This document shows, piece after piece, positions 40,027 to 48,551 of a stretch of 64,000 nucleotides of DNA. The notes beneath the pieces were generated by a model. It was not told the origin of the DNA and ran no database searches. It saw nothing but the letters and a program-made list of their open reading frames with translations. Source of the DNA: DAHUXD01 sp963805495 (GTDB lineage: Bacteria > Acidobacteriota > Thermoanaerobaculia > UBA5066 > Gp7-AA6). Made by a program: the position numbers and the translations under genes. Where the stretch lies: contig CAWDUQ010000004.1 of the NCBI GenBank assembly GCA_963805495.1, positions 558,001 through 622,000 on the forward strand. Reading direction: 5' to 3'. Positions within the stretch are counted from its first letter, which is position 1, and each line of letters opens with the position of its first letter.

Positions 40027-43000
40027 GCGCCGGGGGTCTTCGAGGCGGAACAGGCGGTCCATCCAGAGGCTCGTCAGCTTTTCGGACACGGTGTTCTGGC
40101 GCAGGCGGGCGGCGAGATTGCCCCAGTCCATTTCGTCGAGCTTCTGGTCCTGGTTGAAGCATGAGAAGACGATCTCCTCGCGACCGGTGGCCGGATCCAC
40201 GTGCTTCTGGAGGCACTGGGCGCAGACCTCTTTCATCATGCACTGCATGGGGGAGTTGATCGATGCGATCCCGACGTGCCCGGGAGCAAGGTGCGCGGCG
40301 AGGGCGTCCTTTCGGGCCCGCGCCACGGCCGCCATCATGCGGTCCGAGCCGATGACGATGAGACGTTCCGCGGCCGAGAGGGGGATCGCGATCTGGCCCA
40401 GTCGGCCCGTGGCGTAGGCGACCATGGCCTCGACGATGTTGCCCACGAAGCTGCGGTCGGACGCGCGGCGCGCCGGGATCGCCTCGCCCCGGTCGACCGA
40501 AAGCACCAGGACGTCCGCGGCCGCCTCCAGTTCCTCGCGCTTGTAGAAGTCTTCGGCCTTCTTGTAGCCGGCGAAGTAGATGACCCGGTTGTTCCGGGCC
40601 CGGGCCTTCTTGCCGATCGAGAAGAGCACGGCGTTGCCGAGGCCTCCCCCGGCGAGCATGACGGTCGAGTTTTCCGGGAGCTCCGTGGCCGTCCCCGTCG
40701 GGCCCATGACGACGATCGGCTCGCCGGGCCGGAGCACCGAGCAGAGCCGCGTGGAACCGCCGATCTCGAGCGCGATCATCGAGAGCAGGCCCTTCTCCGG
40801 GTCGACCCAGGCCCCCGTCAGCGCGCAGGGCTCGATGAGCAGCGGCGACCCGTCCACGCGGGGCGCCCGCGACTCCAGGTTCTGGAGCCGGAAGAACTGG
40901 CCGGGCTCGAAATTGCGGACCGCGGCGGGCGCTTTGACGACGACCTCGATGATCGTCGGGGTCAGGCGAAGGACGTCGACGACCTCGGCCGAGAGGTCCT
41001 CGCGAATCCGCCGGGCGAAGGCGTCCCATTCCGCGTCCGGTGCCGCGCCGCGCTCCCCGTCGAGCACCTCGACGATCGCCCGGTAGCCGTTGCGCGCCGA
41101 GGCCATGGCCTTGACCACGTTGCCGTTGTAGGCGGGGTGGTTGTCGCCGAAGAAGGTGACGAAGCGGCCGCGGCGCGAGTAGCCTGTGAAGAAGGCGGTC
41201 TCGTCCTCGGGATTGGCCGGCTCCAGGCGGAAGCCGTCGGCGGAGCGAACGGCGCGGTGAGGCGCGAAGAAACGCCGCTTGGCGTCGAGCGCAAAGGCGT
41301 CCGGGAACTCCTTTGCGTACGTGATGTTCGGCGTCGTTCCGGCGGCCACGAGGCAGCTGCGCGCGGGAAGTTCGACGGTCTCGCCCGAGCCACCGCGCAG
41401 GAATCGCATCGCCTTCAGCTTGCCGTACTCGTCGGGGACGGCCTCCTGCGGCTCGAGGCCTTCGATGAAGGAGATCCCTTCCTGGAGCGCCTTGATGATC
41501 TCCTCGTGGTTCAGGCGATAGGCGGGGGAGTCCTCCATCATCCGGCGGTACGCGATCGACACGCCCCCCCACGAGCGGCACAGGCGGGCGAGGTCCGGAA
41601 GCTCCCCGGCGGCCCGGGCGCGCTGCCGCTCCTTGTGCACGGCGAGGCCATGGGCGAGCAGCCGGTCGAGGATGTCCCGTTCCTCCGGATCGAACGTCGC
41701 CCGGACCGCTTCCTCGCCCTTTTCGGCGCAGAGCGCCTGGTACCGGGAGAGGGTCTTCTCCGCCTGGAGGGGGTAGTAGGCGAGCAACTCCGTCGCCGTG
41801 TCGATCGCCGTGAGCCCTCCGCCGATGACGACCGCCGGCAGCTCCATCTGGAGATTCGCGAGGGCCTCTTCCTTGAAGGCGCCCGTGAGCTGGAGGGCCA
41901 TCAGGAAGTCCGAGGCCTTCCGGACGCCGCGTATGACGTTGTTTTTCATCGGGATGATGGTCGGCCGCCCGGCGCCGGCCGCGATCGCGACGTGATCGAA
42001 CCCCGCGTCGAAGGCCTGCTCGGCCGACATCGCGCCCCCGAAACGCACGCCCCCGAGGATCTCGAAGCGGCGGCGGCGAGCGAGCGTCAGGTGGATCAGG
42101 GTCAGGAAGTTCTTGTCCCAGCGCACCGTGATGCCGTATTCGGACACGCCCCCGAAGCCGGCCAGGGGCCGCTCGTCGAGTGGGACGGCGATCTCCGCCC
42201 AGTCCCGGACGGGGCGGATACCGCCGCCGTCGGCCCCGGTCAGGTCGGCCGGGAGCGGCTCGATCTTCAGGCCATCGATCCCGACGACGCCGTGGCCCTC
42301 GTTCAAGAGGTAGTGCGCCAGCGTGTACCCCGCCGGACCGAGGCCGACAACGAGGACCTTGTGTCCCGTGTAGGGGCGGGCGACCGGCCGGAGCGGATTG
42401 AGGGGGTTCCAGCGTGTCAGCAGGCCATAGATCTCGACGCCCCACGGCAGCGCCAGGACGTCCGTCAGGACGCCCGTCTCGATCTGCGGGATGTTGACGG
42501 GTTCCTGTTTCTGGAAGATGCACCCCTTCATGCAGTCGTTGCAGATGCGGTGGCCCGTTCCGGGGCACATGGGGTTGTCGATCGCCACCAGAGCCAGCGC
42601 GCCGATCGCGTCGCCTTCGCGCCGCAGCTGGTGCATCTCCGAGATCTTCTCGTCGAGGGGGCAGCCCTTGAGCGGGATGCCGAGCGGGTTCTTCTGCCAG
42701 GCCGAGGTCTTCGCGTCGAAAAATCCCTTCGAGCAGGAGTCCTTCTCCCGATCGTGGCAGAGCAGGCAGTAGTGCGTCTCGCCGAGCACCTCGCGCGGCG
42801 TCATCCGCGGATCGGTCAGCCGGAACCCCTCCCGGCGGCGGTGCCCGCGGGCCGGGCCGATGCGTTCCTCGGGCAGGGCCGGGTTGGGCCGCCGGGTCTC
42901 GACGAGGTTCTGGTAGTCGAGGTTTTCGGGCAGCCGGAAGGAGGTCCAGCCGGCAACTTCCGGGGCGAGGGCCGGATGCTCGCGCCGGAGGTGGCACCAG

Positions 43001-43698
43001 AGGGCGTATTTCTCGATGAGCTCCTGGACAAAGAGCAAGAGGTCTTCGTCGGTCTCGCTCCGGGCGCGCGGCGTGGCGGGACCCGCGGCGGTGGCGCGGC
43101 GCGCCAGCCGGCGGGCTTCGTCCCGGGATGCGGCCGGGACCTCGGGGGTCTTCTTCTGCCGGAGAGCGGCGATGAAGTCGGCCTCGACGTCGAGCAGCCC
43201 GGACGCCATCCGCGAGGTCGCAAGCTCCGCGTCCGTGTCCCAGGGGAGGTCCGGGTGGAGGTCCCGCTCGATCGCTCGCGCGACCTCCCGAAGGGGGGAG
43301 GGCTCGAACGCCGCCAGGTCTTCGGGAAGCTTCGTCTTCACGGCGCGCCGGAGGAGGAAATCCCGCCGGAAACGGAAGAGGACGGCCTCGGGGCCGGCGA
43401 CGGCCCCCTGCCGGCGCCACTCGACCTCGACGCCGAAGAGACGCGCGACGAAGGCCCCGAGGGGCCGCGCGGCGTCGACCAGGAGGCGCGAGCGCCCGAG
43501 GGCGTCGAGCGACGCGGGGTCGGCCCGGTACGCGGCGACGCGCGCATGGAGGTCGGAGTCCTCGGCGTCGAGTCCGGCGAGGAAGGCGGCGTCGAGATCG
43601 GCCAGCCGGTCCTCGCGGTGGAGGTCCTGGTAGGTGAAGCCCGGGACGCCGAGAGCGAAGTCCCTCCCGGCGGTCGATGGCGGCGGAGTCGTCGACAA
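40021..43698 (-). CDS. Giant Nfn-like iron-sulfur flavoprotein: GltD-type and PyrK-type modules fused
   Basis: A 1,225-residue protein. Residues 1-300 match no family I recognise. About 310-425 carry many Cys (C-L-L-C-H, then C-P-G-T-G-H-R-I-C-N-D-C-M-K-G-C) as in the Fe-S N-terminus of GltD/NfnB. A pyridine-nucleotide-disulfide oxidoreductase module follows (V-V-G-L-G-P-A-G-Y-T-L-A; later V-V-I-G-G-G-L-T-A-I-D). From about 880 a PyrK/NfnA-like reductase module begins, with M-G-P-T-G-T-A-T-E-L, M-L-A-G-G-G-L-G-N-A and a [2Fe-2S] site C-M-M-K-E-V-C-A-Q-C. The order resembles NfnB fused to NfnA. It could exchange electrons among NAD(P)H and ferredoxin, perhaps by bifurcation. Start is TTG with TACAAT eight bases upstream. 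Confidence 0.82.
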   Translation of the reverse strand: MSTTPPPSTAGRDFALGVPGFTYQDLHREDRLADLDAAFLAGLDAEDSDLHARVAAYRADPASLDALGRSRLLVDAARPLGAFVARLFGVEVEWRRQGAVAGPEAVLFRFRRDFLLRRAVKTKLPEDLAAFEPSPLREVARAIERDLHPDLPWDTDAELATSRMASGLLDVEADFIAALRQKKTPEVPAASRDEARRLARRATAAGPATPRARSETDEDLLLFVQELIEKYALWCHLRREHPALAPEVAGWTSFRLPENLDYQNLVETRRPNPALPEERIGPARGHRRREGFRLTDPRMTPREVLGETHYCLLCHDREKDSCSKGFFDAKTSAWQKNPLGIPLKGCPLDEKISEMHQLRREGDAIGALALVAIDNPMCPGTGHRICNDCMKGCIFQKQEPVNIPQIETGVLTDVLALPWGVEIYGLLTRWNPLNPLRPVARPYTGHKVLVVGLGPAGYTLAHYLLNEGHGVVGIDGLKIEPLPADLTGADGGGIRPVRDWAEIAVPLDERPLAGFGGVSEYGITVRWDKNFLTLIHLTLARRRRFEILGGVRFGGAMSAEQAFDAGFDHVAIAAGAGRPTIIPMKNNVIRGVRKASDFLMALQLTGAFKEEALANLQMELPAVVIGGGLTAIDTATELLAYYPLQAEKTLSRYQALCAEKGEEAVRATFDPEERDILDRLLAHGLAVHKERQRARAAGELPDLARLCRSWGGVSIAYRRMMEDSPAYRLNHEEIIKALQEGISFIEGLEPQEAVPDEYGKLKAMRFLRGGSGETVELPARSCLVAAGTTPNITYAKEFPDAFALDAKRRFFAPHRAVRSADGFRLEPANPEDETAFFTGYSRRGRFVTFFGDNHPAYNGNVVKAMASARNGYRAIVEVLDGERGAAPDAEWDAFARRIREDLSAEVVDVLRLTPTIIEVVVKAPAAVRNFEPGQFFRLQNLESRAPRVDGSPLLIEPCALTGAWVDPEKGLLSMIALEIGGSTRLCSVLRPGEPIVVMGPTGTATELPENSTVMLAGGGLGNAVLFSIGKKARARNNRVIYFAGYKKAEDFYKREELEAAADVLVLSVDRGEAIPARRASDRSFVGNIVEAMVAYATGRLGQIAIPLSAAERLIVIGSDRMMAAVARARKDALAAHLAPGHVGIASINSPMQCMMKEVCAQCLQKHVDPATGREEIVFSCFNQDQKLDEMDWGNLAARLRQNTVSEKLTSLWMDRLFRLEDPRRV

Positions 43699-43706
43699 GC
43701 CAGGGG

Positions 43707-43712
43707 ATTGTA
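43707..43712 (-). promoter_or_regulatory. -10-like hexamer immediately before the flavoprotein start
   Basis: TACAAT on the minus strand, five of six like the consensus, ends eight bases before the TTG at 43698. There is no ribosome binding site, as at other candidate leaderless genes here. Confidence 0.45.
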
Positions 43713-43756
43713 GCGGATCGCCGGGGGAGGAGGATCGGGACTGGGTCGAACGCCTC

Positions 43757-43786
43757 TTGACACCCGGCCGCGGGAGTCTTAATAAT
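43757..43786 (+). promoter_or_regulatory. Sigma-70 promoter of the perR-rubrerythrin operon
   Basis: A perfect TTGACA -35 (43757-43762), an 18-bp spacer and AATAAT (43781-43786) as -10. Transcription should begin near 43793, about ten bases before the ATG at 43803. Confidence 0.7.
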
Positions 43787-43799
43787 GAGAATCGTTACT
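43781..43799 (+). promoter_or_regulatory. Fur/PerR-type operator overlapping the -10 element
   Basis: The 19 bases AATAATGAGAATCGTTACT match the Fur box GATAATGATAATCATTATC at 14 of 19 positions. The site covers the -10 element and the likely transcription start of a Fur-family gene, which indicates negative autoregulation. The A+T-rich composition stands out from the surroundings. Confidence 0.65.
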
Positions 43800-43802
43800 G
43801 AT

Positions 43803-44210
43803 ATGCTGTCCTCCGCACCGTCCGCCGCCCGTCGCTCGACCCGCCAGCGGCGCCTCGTCTACGAAGCCGTGATGGCGACCGACGCGCATCCCACGGCCGA
43901 GTGGGTCTACGAGGCGGTGCGTCGGGCCGCCCCGCGCATTTCGCTCGGAACGGTCTACCGGAACCTGCAGGTGCTGGTGGACGAGGGAAGGCTGCGGTCC
44001 TTCACCCGCGCCGGACGCATCCGCTACGACGGCGACGTGTCGCCGCACGATCACTTCGCGTGCGACGGCTGCGGCATGCTGCTCGACGTTCCCCGGGCGG
44101 GCGGGGTGCTCGCCGCCGAGCGGCGGCTCAAGGCCCGGGGATTCGCCGTCACGGGACGAACACTCGAGTTCCACGGACTGTGCCGGAGCTGCCGGCACGG
44201 CCTCAAATAA
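43803..44210 (+). CDS. Fur family repressor, PerR-like
   Basis: A 135-residue Fur-family protein. The winged helix includes S-L-G-T-V-Y-R-N-L-Q-V-L. Two C-x2-C pairs (C-D-G-C and C-R-S-C) build the structural zinc site. The regulatory metal ligands look PerR-like: Y-D, H-D-H-F and an Asp in L-L-D-V-P at the place where PerR has Asp104 and Fur a Glu. Oxidation by peroxide would then release the protein from DNA. The next gene is a rubrerythrin, a peroxide reductase, which supports the PerR reading. I chose ATG 43803 because the in-frame ATG at 43785 lies within the -10 element. Confidence 0.88.
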   Translation: MLSSAPSAARRSTRQRRLVYEAVMATDAHPTAEWVYEAVRRAAPRISLGTVYRNLQVLVDEGRLRSFTRAGRIRYDGDVSPHDHFACDGCGMLLDVPRAGGVLAAERRLKARGFAVTGRTLEFHGLCRSCRHGLK

Positions 44211-44226
44211 CCAGGAGGAGAAGACG

Positions 44227-44652
44227 ATGGGCAAGCTCGCCAATACCAAGACGCACGACAACCTCAAGCACGCCTTCGCCGGGGAGTCCCAGGCGAACCG
44301 CCGCTACATGTACTTCGCCCGCCGCGCGGACATCGAGGGTTATCCCGACGTCGGGGGCCTCTTCCGCGACACGGCCGAGGCCGAGACCGGCCACGCCTTC
44401 GGGCACCTGGACTTCCTCAAGGAGGTCGGCGACCCGGCGACGGGCTTCGCGATCGGCGGCACCGACCTGAACCTGAAGTCGGCGGTCGAGGGCGAGACCT
44501 ACGAGTACACCCAGATGTACCCGGGTTTCGCGAAGACCGCGCGCGAAGAGGGATTCACCGAGGTCGCCGAATGGTTCGAGACCCTCTCGCGCGCCGAAAA
44601 GTCGCACGCGGGCCGGTTCCAGAAGGGCCTCGACACGCTCGGCAAGATCTAG
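44227..44652 (+). CDS. Rubrerythrin family protein without the rubredoxin domain
   Basis: A 141-residue ferritin-like diiron protein. Ligand motifs are F-A-G-E-S-Q-A-N-R-R-Y in helix 1, E-A-E-T-G-H-A in helix 2, E-G-E-T-Y-E-Y in helix 3 and R-A-E-K-S-H-A-G-R-F in helix 4, so both iron sites can form. The C-terminal rubredoxin-type Fe(Cys)4 domain of classical rubrerythrin is absent (sulerythrin-like). It probably reduces hydrogen peroxide with electrons from a separate donor, perhaps the Fe-S oxidoreductase encoded next. It lies 16 bp after the PerR-like gene with an AGGAGGAG site. Confidence 0.93.
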   Translation: MGKLANTKTHDNLKHAFAGESQANRRYMYFARRADIEGYPDVGGLFRDTAEAETGHAFGHLDFLKEVGDPATGFAIGGTDLNLKSAVEGETYEYTQMYPGFAKTAREEGFTEVAEWFETLSRAEKSHAGRFQKGLDTLGKI

Positions 44653-44683
44653 TGCCGGAACAGGCGGATTCGGGGAGGCGGGG

Positions 44684-45970
44684 TTGAGCTTCGATCCCGC
44701 CTCCCGCGGGTTCTTCGATCCGGCGTCCGTCGACCGGGAGCTCCGGCGAGTGGTCGACATTTGCCACACGTGTCGGCGCTGCTACAACCTGTGCCCGTCC
44801 TTCGACGTCCTGTTCCGGGCCCTCGACCGGCCGGAGGTCGACGGCGAGGTCGAACGGCTCCTCGCCGGCGACCTGAAGCAGTTTTCGGACCTGTGCTTCG
44901 AATGCAAGCTCTGCATCCCGCACTGTCCCTATTACCCCCCGCACCGGTGGGACGTCGACATCCCGCGCCTCGTGCTCCGCGACCGGGCGAGCCGCGTCCA
45001 GAACGAGGGCAAGCTGGCCTTCCGCGAGCGCATTCTGGCGTCGGTCGACGCTGTCGGACGGGTCGCGACCTTTGCGGCGCCCGTCGTCAACGCCTTGAAC
45101 GAGAGCCGCCTGGCGCGGGTCCTGATGGAAAAAACCCTCGGCGTCCACCGGGACCGGCTTCTTCCCGCCTGGTCGGGAGAGACCTTCATGCGGTGGTGGG
45201 AGCGGCGCGGCGGCGCGACGGAGCCCTCGAGCGCCGCCGGACCGCGCGACCGCGTCGCCCTCTTCGTCACCTGCGTCGTCAACGCCAACACTCCGGAGGT
45301 CGGGCGGGCGGCCGTCGCGGTCCTCGAGAAGAACGGCTGCGAGGTCGTCGTGCCCGCGCAGCGCTGCTGCGGGATGCCATTTCTGGAGAGCGGCGACCTC
45401 GAGTCGGCCAGGGAATGCCGGCGCGACAACGTCGCGACGCTCCTGCCGTTCGTCCGCGCCGGCTACACGATCGTGTCGCCCGGGCCGACCTGCAGCCTGA
45501 CCCTCAAGAAGGAGTACCCGGTGATCGGCCCGGAGGAGGACGCGAAGGAGGTCGCCGGGAAGACGCTCGACCTCTGCGAGTACCTCATGCGCCGGCACGC
45601 CGCCGGCCGCCTCGCGACCGACTTCCAGCGCCCTCCGGGGAAGATCGTCTACCACGTGCCCTGTCACCTCAAGGTCCAGGACATCGGGTTCAAGTCGCGC
45701 GATCTGCTCCAGCTCATCCCCGGCAGCGAGGTCGTCACCGTCGAGAAGTGCACCGGCCACGACGGGACCTGGAGCATGAAGACCGAGTACTTCCCGCTCT
45801 CGATGAAATTCGGCCGCCCCGTGTTCGAGGTCGTCGAGCGGGAGCGTCCGGACCGGGTCGCGACGGATTGTGCCCTCGCCGGAGTCCAGATCCGCCAGGG
45901 CACCGGCAAGACGACGAAGCATCCGATCCAGATCGTGGCCGAAGCCTACGGCCTTCGCGATGAGGTTTGA
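44684..45970 (+). CDS. Fe-S oxidoreductase with two [4Fe-4S] motifs and CCG domains (GlpC/HdrD-like)
   Basis: A 428-residue protein. The N-terminus has two ferredoxin-type motifs, C-H-T-C-R-R-C-Y-N-L-C-P and C-F-E-C-K-L-C-I-P-H-C-P. The C-terminal half carries CCG-type segments (Q-R-C-C-G-M-P-F and a second, weaker G-H-D-G-T-W version in which the paired Cys is not kept). This layout is that of heterodisulfide reductase D or glycolate oxidase subunits. In this four-gene neighbourhood, which recurs in many bacteria, it is a candidate electron donor for rubrerythrin. Start is TTG after GGGGAGGCGGGG. Confidence 0.87.
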   Translation: MSFDPASRGFFDPASVDRELRRVVDICHTCRRCYNLCPSFDVLFRALDRPEVDGEVERLLAGDLKQFSDLCFECKLCIPHCPYYPPHRWDVDIPRLVLRDRASRVQNEGKLAFRERILASVDAVGRVATFAAPVVNALNESRLARVLMEKTLGVHRDRLLPAWSGETFMRWWERRGGATEPSSAAGPRDRVALFVTCVVNANTPEVGRAAVAVLEKNGCEVVVPAQRCCGMPFLESGDLESARECRRDNVATLLPFVRAGYTIVSPGPTCSLTLKKEYPVIGPEEDAKEVAGKTLDLCEYLMRRHAAGRLATDFQRPPGKIVYHVPCHLKVQDIGFKSRDLLQLIPGSEVVTVEKCTGHDGTWSMKTEYFPLSMKFGRPVFEVVERERPDRVATDCALAGVQIRQGTGKTTKHPIQIVAEAYGLRDEV

Positions 45971-45973
45971 CCC

Positions 45974-46555
45974 ATGAATCCCCTGACGCCCGAGGACATC
46001 CGGAACCTTCACGAGTACGAGCTGGAGCGGCCGGCCTTCCGCGGCCGCGTCATCGAGCTGAAGAGCCGGCGGCGGGTCGCCCTCGGGCCGCTCATGACCC
46101 TCGTCTTCGAGAACCGCGACACGGTCCGTTTCCAGATCCAGGAGATGCTCCGGGTCGAGCGGATCGTGCAGCCCGACAAGGTCCTCCACGAGGTCGAGAC
46201 CTACAACGAGCTGCTTCCGGGAGCGGGCGAGATCGCGGCGACGCTCTTCATCGAGATCACCGAACAGGGCCGCATCCAGGAGATCCTCGACGGCTTCATC
46301 GGGCTCGACGAGACGGGCCGGCTCGTTCTCCGGATCGGAGCGACGACGTATCCGGCGCTTTTCGCTCCCGGGCAGAGTCGGGAGGACCGGATCTCGGCGG
46401 TCCACTACATTCGCTTCCGGCCCGGGGCGGAGGGCCGTGATGCGCTCGCCTCGGGCGCCGAGGCCGTGCTCGAGGTTTCACAGGGCGAGTACCGGGCGCG
46501 GCAGGTCCTCTCCCGGGACACGGTGACGGAGCTGGTCGCGGACCTGCGCTCCTAG
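45974..46555 (+). CDS. DUF3501 family protein
   Basis: A 193-residue protein matching DUF3501: L-T-P-E-D-I start, Y-E-x-x-R near residue 15, R-R-V-A-L-G-P-L-M-T-L-V-F-E-N-R, and Q-I-Q-E-M-L-R-V-E-R. The family is found next to rubrerythrin and Fe-S oxidoreductase genes, as here, and its function is not known. It starts three bases after the previous stop and is the last gene of the PerR-linked operon. Its UAG stop codon lies in the CTAG left boundary of repeat copy D. Confidence 0.9.
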   Translation: MNPLTPEDIRNLHEYELERPAFRGRVIELKSRRRVALGPLMTLVFENRDTVRFQIQEMLRVERIVQPDKVLHEVETYNELLPGAGEIAATLFIEITEQGRIQEILDGFIGLDETGRLVLRIGATTYPALFAPGQSREDRISAVHYIRFRPGAEGRDALASGAEAVLEVSQGEYRARQVLSRDTVTELVADLRS

Positions 46556-46683
46556 TGTCCTGTCACCGAAGTGTTGATAGCGCCATCGTGTGTAGGGGCG
46601 GCCCTTGCGGCCGCCCGCGGGCGGGGACAAGCCCCGCCCCTACGACCGTCTGCCGCATGGCGACTTCCGTTACGGAACACTAG
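46552..46683 (+). repeat. 132-bp CTAG-bounded palindromic repeat, copy D
   Basis: A full-length copy, identical in length to copy A and differing from it at about two positions (one in the left arm, one in the central hairpin). Left CTAG (46552-46555) contains the stop of the DUF3501 gene and right CTAG (46680-46683) contains the stop of the convergent minus-strand gene. The two near-identical copies 45 kb apart suggest recent movement or strong conservation. Confidence 0.9.
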
Positions 46684-47345
46684 GGGGCGGGAGGCCAGGC
46701 GCCCGGCCGCGCCCGGATCCAGACCGGAATCTCGGGCGGTAGGCCCAGATCCGGAGGCAGCGGCGCTTCCGCGTAGATCGCGAAGAGCTCGACGGGATCG
46801 AGTGCCGACCATGCGACACCGGCGCGCGTGAGCGCGGCCATCGCGCGTGCGCCCACGCGGACGTGGCGCGCGCTCTCGACGATCCATTCGCGCGGGGCCG
46901 AGCGCAGGGCCGTGCGCGCACGCCGCGCATCGACCGTTCCCTCGAGCAGGAGGGCCGACCGGGCGCCGTCGACACGCGCCGGTGGCGCCGGGCCGAGCCG
47001 TGGAACCGAGGCGGCGACGGGACGCAGTCCGGCGACCGCATCGAGAATGTCAGCGGACGGCGCGGGCCACAGCAGACGGCCGGCGGCGCGACGGATGAAT
47101 CCGCGGGCCCTCGAGGCGCTCCGGTTGGTGACGCAGAGCACCACACGGCGGGGGGCTTCGAGCGCGCGGAGATAACCGTCGAGCGATGCCGGCGCGAATA
47201 CGACGCCCGGCAGACGCCGCCGGATCGCGCGCGCGGCGGAAGCCGCCTCGGCCTCGCTCGCCGCGACGACCGCGACGGGAGCCGCGGCGCGGGCGCGTTC
47301 GGCGATGCGAATCGTGCGCCGGCGCGTTACACTGGGGTGCAACAC
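46680..47345 (-). CDS. Protein of unknown function
   Basis: A 221-residue Ala/Arg/Pro-rich protein that I do not recognise. The N-terminal 110 residues alternate hydrophobic strands and helices (A-P-V-A-V-V-A-A-S-E, then R-R-V-V-L-C-V-T-N-R), a Rossmann- or receiver-like layout without the acidic pocket of response regulators. The C-terminal part has no visible motif. The start is uncertain: GTG 47345 and TTG 47342 are both possible and no ribosome binding site is visible. It is divergent from the diguanylate cyclase gene, starting only seven bases from it. The stop lies in repeat copy D. Confidence 0.55.
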   Translation of the reverse strand: MLHPSVTRRRTIRIAERARAAAPVAVVAASEAEAASAARAIRRRLPGVVFAPASLDGYLRALEAPRRVVLCVTNRSASRARGFIRRAAGRLLWPAPSADILDAVAGLRPVAASVPRLGPAPPARVDGARSALLLEGTVDARRARTALRSAPREWIVESARHVRVGARAMAALTRAGVAWSALDPVELFAIYAEAPLPPDLGLPPEIPVWIRARPGAWPPAP

Positions 47346-47351
47346 AGCCCC

Positions 47352-48551
47352 ATGCCACAAGCTTACCTGTTCTCTCTGGTGGTGCAGGCGGCGGGGACGG
47401 TGCTCCTCTTCGTCGTCTTCCTGCTGCTTTACCGGAAATTCCGGCGACCGGCCTTTCTCGACTGGATCGCCTCCTGGGGCTTCTTCCTCGTCGGCCTCGT
47501 CCTGCTCGGAGTCGTCCAGGCTTCGACGGCCCAAGAGTTCCGCCTCGGCCTGCTCGGCCTGACGTCCGCGCTGATGGCGCACGTCTACTTTCTGCTTCGG
47601 GGCGTCTGGCGCTTCCGGCAGGAGCAGCCTGAGTCGCGTCCGGTCGAGATGCTCTGGGCGATTCCCATCCTGGCGGCCGCGTGGTGGCTGTCCTCGTTTC
47701 CGCTGGTGCCGGCCGTCACATGGGCCGCGCCGATTTCCGCTCTTCGGGCGCTGGCCTACCTCGTGACCGCGGTGGCCTTCGCCGTCACGCCGGGCTCGGT
47801 CGGCGGGAGGGCGATCCTGTCCGCCTCTTTCTTCTTCTGGGGCGCGGAGCGGGCGGTCCTCGCCCTGGCTTACCGCCGTTTCGGGGACCTGCCCGCCATG
47901 CCGGACATCCTGCAGTACGCCTTCTTCCTCGAGATGTTCCTCGAGATGACCGTCGGCGTCGGGATCATCATCCTGCTCTTCGAGGCGAGCCAGTCCCAGC
48001 TGCAGGAGGAGATGCAGCGGCTGGTCGAGTCGGACTCCCAGGCCAAGGAAATGGGGATTCGCGACCGGCTGACCGGGCTCTACAACCGCCACTACTTCAA
48101 CGACGTCATCCGCCGCGAGCTGGCCCGTTCCCGGCGCCACGGCACCAGCCTTTCGGTGCTGCTCATCGATGTCGACCGCTTCAAGGAGATCAACGACGTG
48201 CGCGGACACCAGGTCGGCGACGAAGTCCTCCAGTTCGTGGCGAACTACCTGACGGCCTGCCTGCGAGAGACCGACCTCGTGTTCCGGTGGGGCGGCGACG
48301 AGTTCCTGATTCTCCTTTCGCACTCGGACGAGGCCTCCGCGGCGCAGAAGGCGGAGGAGATGGCCCGCCGGCTGCCGCACATCCCCGGGGCCGAGCAGCT
48401 CCAGCCCACCCTTTCGGTCGGCTGGGCCACCCACCGGCCGAAGGCCGAGTTTCCGAAGACGCTCGCCGAGGCCGACGCCCGGATGTACGAGATGAAGCTC
48501 AACCGGAAGCGAGAGCGAGAAGCGCGAGAGCGGGATCTGGGGAGGCTCTGA
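47352..48551 (+). CDS. Membrane-bound diguanylate cyclase (GGDEF)
   Basis: A 399-residue protein. About seven hydrophobic spans fill residues 1-215, a short coiled coil follows (L-Q-E-E-M-Q-R-L-V-E-S-D), and a GGDEF domain covers about 235-390. The active-site motif G-G-D-E-F is intact at 314-318, and an inhibitory I-site R-E-T-D is at 305-308, so it should make cyclic di-GMP and be feedback-inhibited. D-R-L-T-G-L-Y-N-R-H-Y-F marks the domain start. The ATG has no ribosome binding site; a TACACT hexamer lies 18 bases upstream. The 3' end overlaps the convergent maf gene by 53 bp. Confidence 0.93.
   Translation: MPQAYLFSLVVQAAGTVLLFVVFLLLYRKFRRPAFLDWIASWGFFLVGLVLLGVVQASTAQEFRLGLLGLTSALMAHVYFLLRGVWRFRQEQPESRPVEMLWAIPILAAAWWLSSFPLVPAVTWAAPISALRALAYLVTAVAFAVTPGSVGGRAILSASFFFWGAERAVLALAYRRFGDLPAMPDILQYAFFLEMFLEMTVGVGIIILLFEASQSQLQEEMQRLVESDSQAKEMGIRDRLTGLYNRHYFNDVIRRELARSRRHGTSLSVLLIDVDRFKEINDVRGHQVGDEVLQFVANYLTACLRETDLVFRWGGDEFLILLSHSDEASAAQKAEEMARRLPHIPGAEQLQPTLSVGWATHRPKAEFPKTLAEADARMYEMKLNRKREREARERDLGRL

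Noticed and set aside
40201..43713. 1,170-codon plus-strand frame opposite the flavoprotein
   Set aside because: It is an Arg/Asp/Val-rich shadow of the Nfn-like gene with no recognisable motif and no ribosome binding site.
43785..43787. ATG 43785 as the start of the PerR-like gene
   Set aside because: It lies within the -10 element and Fur-type operator, upstream of the likely transcription start.
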